Shown: positions 42,313-51,043 of the stretch, in pieces | Layout: each line of letters begins with the position of its first letter | How positions within the stretch are numbered: position 1 is the first letter of the stretch | Assembly (NCBI GenBank): GCA_934202965.1 | Contig: CAKPYN010000006.1 | Location: 1-64,000, forward strand | DNA: 64,000 nt | DNA from: an uncultured Megasphaera sp. | GTDB lineage: Bacteria > Bacillota > Negativicutes > Veillonellales > Megasphaeraceae | Reading direction: 5' to 3' | Translations under genes and position numbers: made by a program | Notes under the pieces: generated by a model | Told to the model about the DNA's origin: nothing | The model's database searches: none | What the model saw: the letters and a program-made list of their open reading frames with translations, nothing else

Positions 42313-42537
42313 CCTTATTGGTGTTTTTTTATAGTTTTATTTTCACTTCTTAGGTATATAGCTCTGTTTTACATGCAAGTCATTTTATACCGTTCTTTAC
42401 CTGTTTCTTATTTTAGCTATTGTCGTATGCTAAAACAATACATTGTCTTATTTCCTGCCAGTTTACCACACCGCATTTTTTTAGACTGCATTAGCTTGTT
42501 CATACGATATGATATGATAACAAACTATACACTAAAA
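42313..42537. other. Intergenic region without recognised features
   Basis: AT-rich sequence between the suf promoter and the terminator of the SCIFF locus. No ORF with a ribosome-binding site, no convincing promoter and no strong hairpin were found. Confidence 0.5.
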
Positions 42538-42565
42538 GGGGCTTATCGCTTTCTGCGACAGCCCC
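42534..42565 (-). terminator. Terminator of the SCIFF locus
   Basis: GGGGCTTATCGC (42538-42549) and GCGACAGCCCC (42555-42565) form a stem with one bulge and a 5-nt loop, followed on the minus strand by TTTT. It ends the SCIFF-maturase-membrane protein transcript. Confidence 0.8.
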
Positions 42566-42598
42566 AAAAACGTGCGCTTTCTGCCATAACGCAACAGT

Positions 42599-42793
42599 CT
42601 ATCTTTTATTCATTCGTTGCTGTGCGTCTTTATACTTTTTATAGGAAGCTGTGTGCATCCAAAGCTGCATCGCCCCTACCAGTATTGCTGCTGCCAAAAT
42701 AATTAGTAACAGCGGAGTCACACCATCTTTAACCATGGCATACAGCAGATATAGGACAACTACGGCAGATAAACATCCCTTTAACTTATTCAC
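42599..42793 (-). CDS. Small membrane protein coupled to the SCIFF maturase
   Basis: A 64-residue protein starting with GTG inside the last codons of the maturase gene (TGTGAATAA overlap), with AAGGA 10 nt upstream. Two hydrophobic segments (LSAVVVLYLLYAMV and PLLLIILAAAILVGAMQLWM) are followed by a basic C-terminus KKYKDAQQRMNKR. The ORF can be read further upstream from 42832, but that part lies within the maturase gene. Its function is unknown. Tight coupling suggests a role with the SCIFF peptide, for example in membrane handling or export. Confidence 0.65.
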   Translation of the reverse strand: MNKLKGCLSAVVVLYLLYAMVKDGVTPLLLIILAAAILVGAMQLWMHTASYKKYKDAQQRMNKR

Positions 42794-44222
42794 AGGAGCC
42801 GCATCCTTCACACTGTTCCGGTGCATCTCCAAAGAGACGAGCTTTTTGACCGCGCATTGCTAAAACTGCCTGGATGTACATAGCACATTCAATACGTTTT
42901 TTCTGTATGCGGCAACTCAAGTCATAGGGTGTCTGAATATTGCCACCGTATTTGATATTGTTGGCATGGCATCCGCCGCTACAGAAGAATTTAGCCCAGC
43001 AGTCGCAGCAAGTGGGTTTATTCAGCACATGCATGTCCCGGAACAATGCCGGTAATTTAGTATCCGTTACACCGTCATATACATTGCCGATAACATACTC
43101 ATCTTGCCCTACAAACTGATGACAGGGGTAAATATCGCCATTCGGGACAACACACATGTATTCATGGCCGGCACCACAGCCGCGAAGCCGTTTCGCAATG
43201 CACGGGCCACGATACAAATCCATTATAAAGTGATAGTAAATAAATGGACGGCCTTCATCCATGCGCTGGAGATAAAAGTCTGCCAATGTATCATATTCTT
43301 TAAAAATACGCAGCAAATCGTCTTCGGTAATCGCATAGGACAAATCATCGCCTACTACTGGTTCCATCGACAAACCTTCAAATCCCAAATCCGCCATATG
43401 TTCTACATCTTTGGTGAAATCCAAATTATATTTTGTATAGGTGCCGCGAACATAGTATTCTTCACCGTTACGGTGCTTAGCTGCATAGACTTGATTTTTG
43501 GCGCATGTATCGTAAGAATCCCGGCCGCCTGCATCTGGACGCATACGGTTATGTATTTCCGGACGACCATCCAAGCTCAAAATCAGGCTGATGTGATTTT
43601 CTGTCAAATATTTAACTTTAGCCGGATCCAACAACATGCCGTTCGTTGTTAAAGACAATTTGAATACTTTGTCATGAATTATTTCCTGTTCTCGAATATA
43701 GGCAATTGTCTGTTTGACGACGCCAAAATTCATCAGCGGTTCGCCGCCAAAAAAGTCGATTTCGCAATGCTGCCGTTTGCCTTCGGTACTTTTGATAAGT
43801 AAATCAACGGCATGCTTAGCAACATCAAAACTCATGAGTTCTCGTTTATGCGTATCATAATCTCCTTGGGATGCAAAACAGTATTTGCATCGCAGATTGC
43901 AGTCATGGGCAATATTTAAACAAAGGGATTTGATAATCGGTTCTTCTTCTGCTACTACTTTGAAATTTTCTGCCATCGGCGCAAACAGCATTTCTTTGGC
44001 AATGAGTTCATCCAATTCCGCAAGCGTTTCTTTTAGCTCTTCTTTTGAATAGGTATCCGCAAATGCCTGATATACGGCATCTGCATTGGTACCATCGTAG
44101 ATATCAAGTACATCATAGGTAATTTTATCAATCACGTTAATAATACCGCTGTTAACGTCCAGCAGCATATACGTACCATTTTGACAGTATTTATGAATCA
44201 TCGGTTTGATTGTATAAGCCAT
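42786..44222 (-). CDS. SCIFF peptide maturase (radical SAM thioether-forming enzyme)
   Basis: About 478 residues. An N-terminal peptide-binding (RRE-like) region precedes the radical SAM domain with CNLRCKYC near 110-117 and FFGGEPLMNF. The C-terminal SPASM region has many Cys (CGAGHEYMCVVPNGDIYPCH, PTCCDCWAKFFCSGGCHANN) and a final CEGCGSC. It installs Cys-sulfur to alpha-carbon thioether links in the SCIFF peptide encoded just upstream. The ATG at 44222 (MAYTIKPM) is used; AGGAAC lies upstream. The gene order matches SCIFF loci in Clostridia. Confidence 0.95.
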   Translation of the reverse strand: MAYTIKPMIHKYCQNGTYMLLDVNSGIINVIDKITYDVLDIYDGTNADAVYQAFADTYSKEELKETLAELDELIAKEMLFAPMAENFKVVAEEEPIIKSLCLNIAHDCNLRCKYCFASQGDYDTHKRELMSFDVAKHAVDLLIKSTEGKRQHCEIDFFGGEPLMNFGVVKQTIAYIREQEIIHDKVFKLSLTTNGMLLDPAKVKYLTENHISLILSLDGRPEIHNRMRPDAGGRDSYDTCAKNQVYAAKHRNGEEYYVRGTYTKYNLDFTKDVEHMADLGFEGLSMEPVVGDDLSYAITEDDLLRIFKEYDTLADFYLQRMDEGRPFIYYHFIMDLYRGPCIAKRLRGCGAGHEYMCVVPNGDIYPCHQFVGQDEYVIGNVYDGVTDTKLPALFRDMHVLNKPTCCDCWAKFFCSGGCHANNIKYGGNIQTPYDLSCRIQKKRIECAMYIQAVLAMRGQKARLFGDAPEQCEGCGSCE

Positions 44223-44240
44223 AGTTCCTCCATACAAAAA

Positions 44241-44268
44241 GAATACCCTTTACCTCGCGGTAAAGGGT
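44241..44268 (-). terminator. Attenuator-like hairpin between SCIFF peptide and maturase genes
   Basis: ACCCTTTACC (44245-44254)/GGTAAAGGGT (44259-44268), loop of 4, with ATTCTTTTTG following on the minus strand. A leaky terminator here would give more precursor peptide than enzyme. Confidence 0.75.
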
Positions 44269-44286
44269 GTCCCCTCAAATACGTAA

Positions 44287-44427
44287 TTATTTTGTGCAGA
44301 CCTGGTTGCCAACAGTGCAAGATGTCTTGCAAGCGGACTGGCAGGATGTCTGGCATTCACTGCAACCAGCATGCTGTGTTGTTTTCTGAATCGATTCTGT
44401 ATTAATCGTAATAATATGTTTTGCCAT
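44287..44427 (-). CDS. scfA: SCIFF ribosomal natural product precursor (six Cys in forty-five)
   Basis: A 46-residue peptide starting MAKHIITINTES with six cysteines in the second half in the SCIFF pattern (AGCSECQTSCQSACKTSC, then a sixth Cys near the end). The conserved N-terminal leader HIITINTESIQ binds the maturase and the Cys-rich core is modified. It has a Shine-Dalgarno GAGGTG 8 nt upstream and its own promoter, and is followed by an attenuator hairpin and the maturase gene. The biological role of SCIFF products is unknown. Confidence 0.96.
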   Translation of the reverse strand: MAKHIITINTESIQKTTQHAGCSECQTSCQSACKTSCTVGNQVCTK

Positions 44428-44458
44428 TCTCTTTCACCTCACTGTCAAGATTAGTCTT

Positions 44459-44487
44459 ATTTTACCACATAAGACGCGTTTCGACAA
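44459..44487 (-). promoter_or_regulatory. SCIFF locus promoter
   Basis: Minus-strand TTGTCG (44487-44482) and TAAAAT (44464-44459), 17 bp apart, about 32 bp before the precursor gene. Confidence 0.65.
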
Positions 44488-44491
44488 TATA

Positions 44492-44887
44492 TCAAAGAAG
44501 CTTAAACCCTTCAAAGACAAAGTTTTTTCCCATACTGACAACAATCGAACGTTCATGGAACACATCGTTTGTATCAAAAAAAATATCAAAGCCACCTTTA
44601 TACGTAACATATACGGAATTAATGCGTTTTAAGTAGCTGCGTATTTCTTCTGCTGTTACTTCTCGTTCTCCATCAGCACGCCACTTTTTATTTTTAAAAT
44701 TAGCAATCAATGGCGCATGCGCCATGACACGGGACCGATGGGCTAATACCCAGTTCCAGATTTCCTCACTATAGCGGCGAGCCTCTGCATCGTTGCCTTC
44801 AGCTAATCCTTCTAAGGTAAATAATACTGGTTGGCCTTCAAACATGATTTCATCCATATAGTTACCTTTTACATATTTTAAATCCAT
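44492..44887 (-). CDS. Uncharacterised protein (DUF2262-like?)
   Basis: About 131 residues, cytosolic, mixed alpha/beta. The ending with DIFFDTNDVFHERSIVVSMGKNFVFEGF resembles the DUF2262-type tail, where a predicted strand pair carries HSIVVS. This is the only family resemblance noted. The ATG at 44887 is preferred because GGGGAGGG lies upstream; the longer start at 44938 has no ribosome-binding site. It lies between nth and the SCIFF promoter on the same strand. Confidence 0.6.
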   Translation of the reverse strand: MDLKYVKGNYMDEIMFEGQPVLFTLEGLAEGNDAEARRYSEEIWNWVLAHRSRVMAHAPLIANFKNKKWRADGEREVTAEEIRSYLKRINSVYVTYKGGFDIFFDTNDVFHERSIVVSMGKNFVFEGFKLL

Positions 44888-44968
44888 ATAGAATGAACCC
44901 TCCCCACTAATGTTTTGGAATGTATACAGCTCATGCATTATTTATATTACTCATTTTTTATACATTTG

Positions 44969-45601
44969 TCAATGTGACTGACTGGGACAAAGATCGGCTA
45001 AAAAGCATTGATCGCATAATGGTTTTCGTGCTTTGCATACACGGCGTCCATGCCAAATAAGCCAATGATGGGCTCGGCTCCACCATTTTTTAGGAATCGC
45101 ATTTTGCAGTCCCTTTTCTACTTCCAACGGCGTCTTTCCTTCAGCCAGCTGCAGTCGATTAGATACACGAAATACATGCGTGTCTACAGCAATCGCCGGC
45201 GTATCAAATAAAATACTTACCAATACATTGGCCGTTTTGCGGCCTACACCGGGCAGCTTGACCAATTCATCAAACGTTGTCGGTACTTCGCCATGATACG
45301 TTTCACACAGCATCGCACAGTTTGCTAAAATATTCTTTGCTTTGCTGTGATACAATCCGCACGTGCGAATTTTTTCTTCTAATCCGCTGATTCCCAATTC
45401 CAGCATTTTTTCCGGCGTATTATACTGGGGGAACATGCCTGCCGTAACGATATTGACTCGTTCATCTGTGCATTGCGCCGATAAAATAACAGCTATCATC
45501 AATTCAAATGGCGTATGATAGTGAAGTGCCGGTTTCATAATACCGTATTGATCTTGAAATCGCTGCAGCATTTCATCTTTTACTTTTTTAGAAACAGCCA
45601 T
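44969..45601 (-). CDS. nth: Endonuclease III
   Basis: A base-excision repair glycosylase/AP lyase of 210 residues. The helix-hairpin-helix LPGVGRKTANV with catalytic Lys is near residue 113-123, the catalytic Asp in AVDTHVFRVSNRL near 136-148, and the 4Fe-4S motif C-x6-C-x2-C-x5-C at the C-terminus (VCKARKPLCDQCFLADLC). It acts on oxidised pyrimidines. The start directly follows the stop of larE. Confidence 0.96.
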   Translation of the reverse strand: MAVSKKVKDEMLQRFQDQYGIMKPALHYHTPFELMIAVILSAQCTDERVNIVTAGMFPQYNTPEKMLELGISGLEEKIRTCGLYHSKAKNILANCAMLCETYHGEVPTTFDELVKLPGVGRKTANVLVSILFDTPAIAVDTHVFRVSNRLQLAEGKTPLEVEKGLQNAIPKKWWSRAHHWLIWHGRRVCKARKPLCDQCFLADLCPSQSH

Positions 45602-46453
45602 TTATTTCGCCTCACTTGTATCAATGACTTCATTTAAACTTCCCATTTCATATCCGCCCAAATCAAGTGTAACATACGTGAATCCACACTTCCTTACATA
45701 CGATACAATTGCTTCTCGATGTGCGAGTATTGCCGGTATTTCGTCCACACCGACTTCAATCCGGGCTACATCACCATGGTACCGCACACGCAGTGAACCA
45801 TGAATATAGGGGGCAATAAATTGTTCTGCGTTGTCAATAGCCTGCAGTCGCTGTGGCAGCAAGGTCGTTCCATAGGGAATGCGGCTCGCCAGACACGCTG
45901 CGCTTTGTTTATCCCACGTTTTTAGGCCAAACCGCCACGATAACGCGCGAATATCTTCTTTATGGAGACCGGCTTCAATCATCGGGCTGCGTACAAATTG
46001 GGATAATTCCTTGATAGCTTTCATGCCTGGCCGATAATCGCCTAAGTCATCAACGTTGCCGCCATCGACAACCCATTGATACCCTTTTTGTTGAGCCAGT
46101 TCTACTAATGCGGAAAAACGAATCTTTTTGCAAATGTAGCAGCGATCCGGCGGATTCTGCACAAAGGTTTCATCGTCAAATTCCGTCGTCGGAACAATCA
46201 AATGGGATACGCCGATTTGCTTTGCCATAGATACGGCATCTTCTTTTTCACTCGCAGGCAGTGTCGGCGATACAGCCGTCACCGCCAACACGCGATCTTT
46301 TAGCACATCATGTGCGGCATACGTCAAAAACGTACTGTCTACACCGCCGGAAAAGCCGATAACTACACTGCCCATCTCTTGAAGAATGGTACACAATGTT
46401 TCATATTTTTTATCTAATTCTTTTATATCTAGCTGCTCTTTATATTCTGACAC
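45602..46453 (-). CDS. larE: ATP-dependent sulfur transferase LarE
   Basis: 283 residues of the PP-loop ATP pyrophosphatase family: FSGGVDSTFLTYAA near 34-47, RCYICKK near 105 and SAACLASRIPYGT near 184-196, where the Cys corresponds to the sacrificial Cys of LarE. LarE makes the nickel-pincer cofactor of lactate racemase. larA, larB and larC are not in the window, so the partner enzyme lies elsewhere or differs. The end directly abuts nth. Confidence 0.9.
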   Translation of the reverse strand: MSEYKEQLDIKELDKKYETLCTILQEMGSVVIGFSGGVDSTFLTYAAHDVLKDRVLAVTAVSPTLPASEKEDAVSMAKQIGVSHLIVPTTEFDDETFVQNPPDRCYICKKIRFSALVELAQQKGYQWVVDGGNVDDLGDYRPGMKAIKELSQFVRSPMIEAGLHKEDIRALSWRFGLKTWDKQSAACLASRIPYGTTLLPQRLQAIDNAEQFIAPYIHGSLRVRYHGDVARIEVGVDEIPAILAHREAIVSYVRKCGFTYVTLDLGGYEMGSLNEVIDTSEAK

Positions 46454-46458
46454 TACGA

Positions 46459-47283
46459 TTATCTCCCTTTATTGCTATTGGTTTCTGATGGTTTCATATA
46501 TGCCGCTGCAAATGTCTGTAACACATGCTGCATCGGCTGTGGTATATATGTATTTGCCTGCCGCCACAGGGAATCCGGTACGCCATACCAAGCTTCCGCA
46601 ACAGCCCCAGCCATTGCGGCCTGCGTATCCGTATCGCCGCCTAAAGATACGGCATTTTTAATGGCATCTTCAAAATCTGTGCTGTCTAAAAATGCTTCTA
46701 ATGCCTGCGGCACACTATCTTTTGTACGGCACGTAAACGCATAACCAGGACGAATATCTTGTAACGATTGCCGCAGCGGGTAAAAATAAGTCTGCAAGTA
46801 TGTTCGTATTTCTTCTTTAGGCGTATGCATGCGAGCTAAATATACGGCAGACGCAACAGCTACGGCTCCTTTGACCGCTTCTTCATTATCATGGCTTATA
46901 ACAGCGGTAAGTTCAGCCAATGCCTGCACTTCATCTAAGGACCGGCCTACCCATGCAGCTGGAGCCACACGCATGGCCGCCCCGTTAGCATAACTGCCAT
47001 AAGGGGCAATTTCATCAGATAATGCCCACTGTTTAAACCGTGGGCCAAACCCAGCCTCAGGATACAAACGGAACCAGTGCTTAAACTGGCGGCGCAGCGG
47101 ACCTATATACCCTTGCCGCGTTTCTTTTCCTTCCATCAAGGCTGCGGCAACGGCGATGGTCATAACGGTATCATCCGTCACATGGCATCCCGGTGCAAAC
47201 CAATCAAAAATCTTGGTTTTAACAGGAGGCTCAGCAAATTCATAGGGTGATCCAATAATATCCCCAATAATCGTACCTTTCAT
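46459..47283 (-). CDS. ADP-ribosylglycohydrolase family protein
   Basis: 274 residues. The N-terminal GTIIGDIIGSPYEF and HVTDDTVMTIAVA motifs and the C-terminal SLGGDTDTQAAMAGAVAEAWYG contain the Thr/Asp residues that coordinate the two metal ions of DraG/ARH-type hydrolases. A middle VISHDNEEAVKGAVAVASAV is also typical. It removes ADP-ribose from proteins or small molecules; the target is unknown. It lies 5 bp before larE in the same direction. Confidence 0.92.
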   Translation of the reverse strand: MKGTIIGDIIGSPYEFAEPPVKTKIFDWFAPGCHVTDDTVMTIAVAAALMEGKETRQGYIGPLRRQFKHWFRLYPEAGFGPRFKQWALSDEIAPYGSYANGAAMRVAPAAWVGRSLDEVQALAELTAVISHDNEEAVKGAVAVASAVYLARMHTPKEEIRTYLQTYFYPLRQSLQDIRPGYAFTCRTKDSVPQALEAFLDSTDFEDAIKNAVSLGGDTDTQAAMAGAVAEAWYGVPDSLWRQANTYIPQPMQHVLQTFAAAYMKPSETNSNKGR

Positions 47284-47362
47284 ATACTCACCTTCTTTAT
47301 GCTTTCTGACAAAAGCTTATGGTTATTATACCATAGCCGATTCTGTTCGCCTACAGGCTGCT

Positions 47363-47394
47363 AAAAAAGAGGCTGCCGTACAGGCAAGCCTCTT
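47363..47394 (-). terminator. Terminator after pncB
   Basis: AAGAGGCTTGCC and GGCAGCCTCTT pair on the minus strand around a 5-nt loop, followed by six T. Confidence 0.88.
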
Positions 47395-47434
47395 CAAATT
47401 CTACAGTATAATATATCGGTTGCAACATAATGAT

Positions 47435-48886
47435 TTAAAAGAAATGTGCCGATTCTTCTTTTAAGATTTTTTCACGCAAAGCCGACAATTTAGCACTTCG
47501 CTGTACCCACATTTCTTCAGGATTAACGAGGCGCAAATATTCCGGCCATAACGTCTGCATTTGTTCATCGGCATACCGCATGATTTCTTTTAACGATGGT
47601 TTTTGATATACTAATTTTCCCTTTAAAAAAATCGGTTCCAACATTTTGCGGACCACAAAGGTACCTCCCGGAATCACACGGGAACGCCATGGTGCGTTAT
47701 CACTCACCAAATGCAAGTCTTTGGATGTATCAATCGTTTCGCCTTCCAAGACAATGATATCCGCTTTCATCTTGCCATGGTCTTTGTCATAAATACGAAG
47801 AACGTTTTTCATGCCGGGATTCGAAATTTTTTCGGCATTATCGCTCATCTTAATTTTCGGTACAAACGTATCGCCATCGTACTGACCAACCAATTTAAAT
47901 ACGCCTCCCAGAGACGGGCTGTCTTTTGCCGTAATCAAATTGGTGCCTACCCCCCAGGAATTAATGCAGCATCCTTGGGATTTCAGTTCGGAAATTAGAT
48001 TTTCATCTAAGTCATTGGAGGCGGCAATAACGGCATCGCCAAAACCGGCTGCTTCAAACATTTTGTGAGCTTCTTTGGAAAGGTATGCCAAATCACCACT
48101 GTCTAAACGAATACCATAGGTCTTAGGCAATGTACCTGCTTCTTTCATTTCCTTAAAAATCGTAATAGCATCGGGTACACCTTGTTTTAAAGTATTGTAC
48201 GTATCAGCCAACAGAATCATATTATTTGGATACTGACGAGCATATGCACGAAAGGCTTCTATTTCTGTCGGAAAACTCATAACCCAGCTGTGTGCCATCG
48301 TTCCTAAGATAGGCATGCCAAATTTTGCACCGGACAACACATTACTCGTACCATTAAAACCGCCAATCATAGCAGACCGAGCCCCATATACACCGGCAGA
48401 CATGCCTTGGGCACGACGAAGGCCAAATTCCATCAGATTATCATTGCCTGCGACCGTACGAACACGGCGAGCTTTAGTCGCAATCAGGCTTTCATGATTC
48501 ATAATCATGGACATGCAGGTTTCTAACAGCAATGCTTCCGCTTTTTTAGTATGAACGCGCAGCAATACTTCCTGCGGGAATGCAATTGTCCCTTCCGGCA
48601 TGGCATAAATATCGCCCGTAAACGTAATTGTTCTTAAGTAATCCAGGAACTCATCCTGGAATATACCTGTCCGTTTCAAATACGCTATATCATCATCACT
48701 GAAATGAATATTATGCACATAGTCAATTAAATGTTCCAGCCCTGCAACAATCGTATAGCCCCCATTAAAGGGGTTCGTTCGATAGTATCGGTCAAACACG
48801 CAGGATTGTTCGTGTTTCCCTTCAAAATACAGCCCTTGTATCATGGTCAATTGATACAAGTCTGTCAACAACGCTTTCGTATACAA
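47435..48886 (-). CDS. pncB: Nicotinate phosphoribosyltransferase
   Basis: About 483 residues. Converts nicotinate and PRPP to nicotinate mononucleotide in NAD salvage. Family markers: LLTDLYQLTMIQGLY at the start, FDRYYRTNPFNGGYTIVAGLEHLI, the central FGLRRAQG and SNVLSGAKFGMPILGTMAHSWV, and IRLDSGDLAYLSKEA. The TTG at 48886 is chosen because GGAGG lies 8 nt upstream and the N-terminus then matches the family; upstream ATGs lie in the promoter region. Confidence 0.95.
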   Translation of the reverse strand: MYTKALLTDLYQLTMIQGLYFEGKHEQSCVFDRYYRTNPFNGGYTIVAGLEHLIDYVHNIHFSDDDIAYLKRTGIFQDEFLDYLRTITFTGDIYAMPEGTIAFPQEVLLRVHTKKAEALLLETCMSMIMNHESLIATKARRVRTVAGNDNLMEFGLRRAQGMSAGVYGARSAMIGGFNGTSNVLSGAKFGMPILGTMAHSWVMSFPTEIEAFRAYARQYPNNMILLADTYNTLKQGVPDAITIFKEMKEAGTLPKTYGIRLDSGDLAYLSKEAHKMFEAAGFGDAVIAASNDLDENLISELKSQGCCINSWGVGTNLITAKDSPSLGGVFKLVGQYDGDTFVPKIKMSDNAEKISNPGMKNVLRIYDKDHGKMKADIIVLEGETIDTSKDLHLVSDNAPWRSRVIPGGTFVVRKMLEPIFLKGKLVYQKPSLKEIMRYADEQMQTLWPEYLRLVNPEEMWVQRSAKLSALREKILKEESAHFF

Positions 48887-48916
48887 TATACTCGCCTCCA
48901 AATAAATATTATCTCT

Positions 48917-48946
48917 ATTATACATCAAATAAACAATGGTGAGCAA
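48917..48946 (-). promoter_or_regulatory. pncB promoter
   Basis: Minus-strand TTGCTC (48946-48941) and TATAAT (48922-48917), 18 bp apart, about 30 bp before the TTG start. Confidence 0.6.
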
Positions 48947-49150
48947 TGAAATTTTACATTTTGCTTACGTTGCAGAGATATCCTATTTACCATTTCTTTA
49001 CGAAATTCCTATTACCATCAAGACAACCTATCCATAGGACGTTAAATGATACGCCGCACCCCAGTGATTTTATGCGGAACAACTTATCTTTTCGTCTATA
49101 TATGGTATAATAAAAATCACTGTATTCGTATCATAGAAAGGAGTTTGGGT

Positions 49151-50047
49151 ATGAAATATCGCTTTATGCTTTTGTTAACTGCGTTAATATGGGGATGCGC
49201 TTTTGTCGCACAACGCACCATTGCGAACATTATGGGGCCTTTTTCATTCAATGCCCTGCGTTTTTTTGTCAGTTCCATTGCGTTAATTCCTTTAGTATTT
49301 CTGTTAAACCATGACACGTCTACTGCGCAGAAACAACACATGAAAAAACCTTCTTTTTTTCTTATTTGCACAGCCATTGGCTTTTTCTTATTTGCCGGCT
49401 CTGCCTTTCAGCAAATCGGTCTGATATACACAACGGCCGGTAAGGCCAGCTTTATTACGTCCTTATATATTATTGCCGTGCCACTGCTTGGATTATTCTT
49501 AAAAAACGCACTACGTATGTCTCACCTAATCGGCTGCCTGATTGCCGTTATTGGCCTGTATCTGCTAACGTTCCACGATACAGGCACAGCCGTCAATATG
49601 GGTGATATATTTGAACTTATCGGCGTTTTTTTCTGGAGCTGTCACATATTATGTATTGGCCGTTTTGCTTCTGATTTTCCTGGTGTCATCTTATCCTTTG
49701 GGCAATTTATAGCTTGTACGTTTTTCAATGGCATGGCTATGCTGATCTGCGGCGAAACGCTGACTTGGCCGATGATAACAGCTTCTGCCATTGCGATTTT
49801 GTACTGCGGCATTTTTTCCAGTAGTGTGGGCTATACGCTGCAGATTATCGCACAAAAACATGTTCCGCCAACAGAAACCTCTTTACTTTGCAGTTTCGAA
49901 ATGATTTTTGGGGCCTTAGCCGGCATTCTCTTATTAGGGGAATGGATGTCTTTGCGGGAAGGCATTGGCTGCGTATTTATGGCTGTCGGTATTTTTGCTG
50001 CCCAGCTGCCTAGCCGAGAGCTGATTCATTTTTCAAAATCCTGCTAA
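49151..50047 (+). CDS. EamA/DMT-family transporter
   Basis: 298 residues with ten hydrophobic helices in two EamA repeats. The first starts FMLLLTALIWGCAFVAQR and contains GPFSFNALRFFVS. The second contains GDIFELIGVFFWSCHILCIGR and ends with PTETSLLCSFEMIFGALAGILLLGEWMSLREGIGC in outline. The substrate of such drug/metabolite exporters cannot be predicted. The ATG at 49151 follows AAAGGAG; the longer ORF start is rejected. A -10-like TATAAT at about 49106-49111 precedes it. Confidence 0.93.
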   Translation: MKYRFMLLLTALIWGCAFVAQRTIANIMGPFSFNALRFFVSSIALIPLVFLLNHDTSTAQKQHMKKPSFFLICTAIGFFLFAGSAFQQIGLIYTTAGKASFITSLYIIAVPLLGLFLKNALRMSHLIGCLIAVIGLYLLTFHDTGTAVNMGDIFELIGVFFWSCHILCIGRFASDFPGVILSFGQFIACTFFNGMAMLICGETLTWPMITASAIAILYCGIFSSSVGYTLQIIAQKHVPPTETSLLCSFEMIFGALAGILLLGEWMSLREGIGCVFMAVGIFAAQLPSRELIHFSKSC

Positions 50048-50063
50048 TTTTCTATCGTATGGC

Positions 50064-50104
50064 ATCAAAAAAACTGTCTTTCCATAGAAAAGACAGTTTT
50101 TTTG
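50064..50104. terminator. Bidirectional terminator
   Basis: AAAAAAACTGTCTTT and AAAGACAGTTTTTTT form a near-perfect stem with a short loop between the convergent DMT transporter and transketolase genes. Confidence 0.9.
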
Positions 50105-50107
50105 ATA

Positions 50108-51043
50108 TTACTTTCTTTTTAAGACATTTCGTACAGCTTGTACAATAGAAGATTCCCCTAATCCATAGGCCTCCATCAAATCATCCGGTAGTCCAGATTC
50201 ACCAAATGTATCTTGAATGCCTACGAGTTCTACTGGGACACAGCAATGCTGTGACAAAACTTCACAAACTGCGCTGCCCAGGCCGCCAATACACTGATGT
50301 TCTTCACAAACCACAACGGCCTTTGTCTTGGCAGCACTATGTATGATTGTTTCTGTATCCAGCGGTTTGACAGTATGTACGTTGATAACTTCAGCACGAA
50401 TATTTTCCTGCTGCAGCGTTTGCGCCGCCTGTAATGCTTGATATACCATCATGCCGTTGGCAAAGATGGTAACATCCTGCCCAGCTTTAAATACGGCAGC
50501 TTTTCCTAAGATAAACGGCGTATCTTCTGTCGTTACGACAGGCGCCGGATTGCGGCCAAACCGAACATACGATGGTCCAGTTTTTTCATATACTGCCATC
50601 GTCGCTTTATATGTTTCATGCCAATCGCAGGGAACGATAACTGTCATATTGGGAATGACGCGCATAAGAGCTACATCTTCCAATGCCTGATGCGTTGCGC
50701 CATCGGGTCCTACAGAAATACCGGCATGAGCACCCCCCAATTTAACATTAAGGTTATTATAACAGACCGTATTGCGAATCTGTCCCCATGCCCGTCCTGT
50801 CAAAAAGACGCCATATGTCGAAATAAAAGGAACAAATCCAGTCAGTGACATACCTGCTGCCGTACCTACTAAATCCTGTTCAGAAATCCCTACATTGACA
50901 TATCTGTCTGGATATTTTTGCCGCACCCAATCGGTACGCGTTGATTTAGCTACGTCCGCATCTAAAACGACAACATCGTCATGAAGACGACACAATTCCA
51001 ACAAGGCTTTGCCGTAACCGTTACGCATCGGTACTCGACTCAT
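50108..51043 (-). CDS. Transketolase, C-terminal subunit
   Basis: About 311 residues holding the pyrimidine-binding and C-terminal domains of transketolase. VLDADVAKSTRT, VNVGISEQDLVGTAAGMSLTGFVPFISTYG contains the catalytic Glu (SEQD) and STYGVF, followed by GPDGATHQALEDVALMR. It pairs with the N-terminal subunit encoded upstream to form one active enzyme of the non-oxidative pentose phosphate pathway. The ATG at 51043 overlaps the other subunit's stop (ATGA) and follows AGGAGG. Confidence 0.93.
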   Translation of the reverse strand: MSRVPMRNGYGKALLELCRLHDDVVVLDADVAKSTRTDWVRQKYPDRYVNVGISEQDLVGTAAGMSLTGFVPFISTYGVFLTGRAWGQIRNTVCYNNLNVKLGGAHAGISVGPDGATHQALEDVALMRVIPNMTVIVPCDWHETYKATMAVYEKTGPSYVRFGRNPAPVVTTEDTPFILGKAAVFKAGQDVTIFANGMMVYQALQAAQTLQQENIRAEVINVHTVKPLDTETIIHSAAKTKAVVVCEEHQCIGGLGSAVCEVLSQHCCVPVELVGIQDTFGESGLPDDLMEAYGLGESSIVQAVRNVLKRK

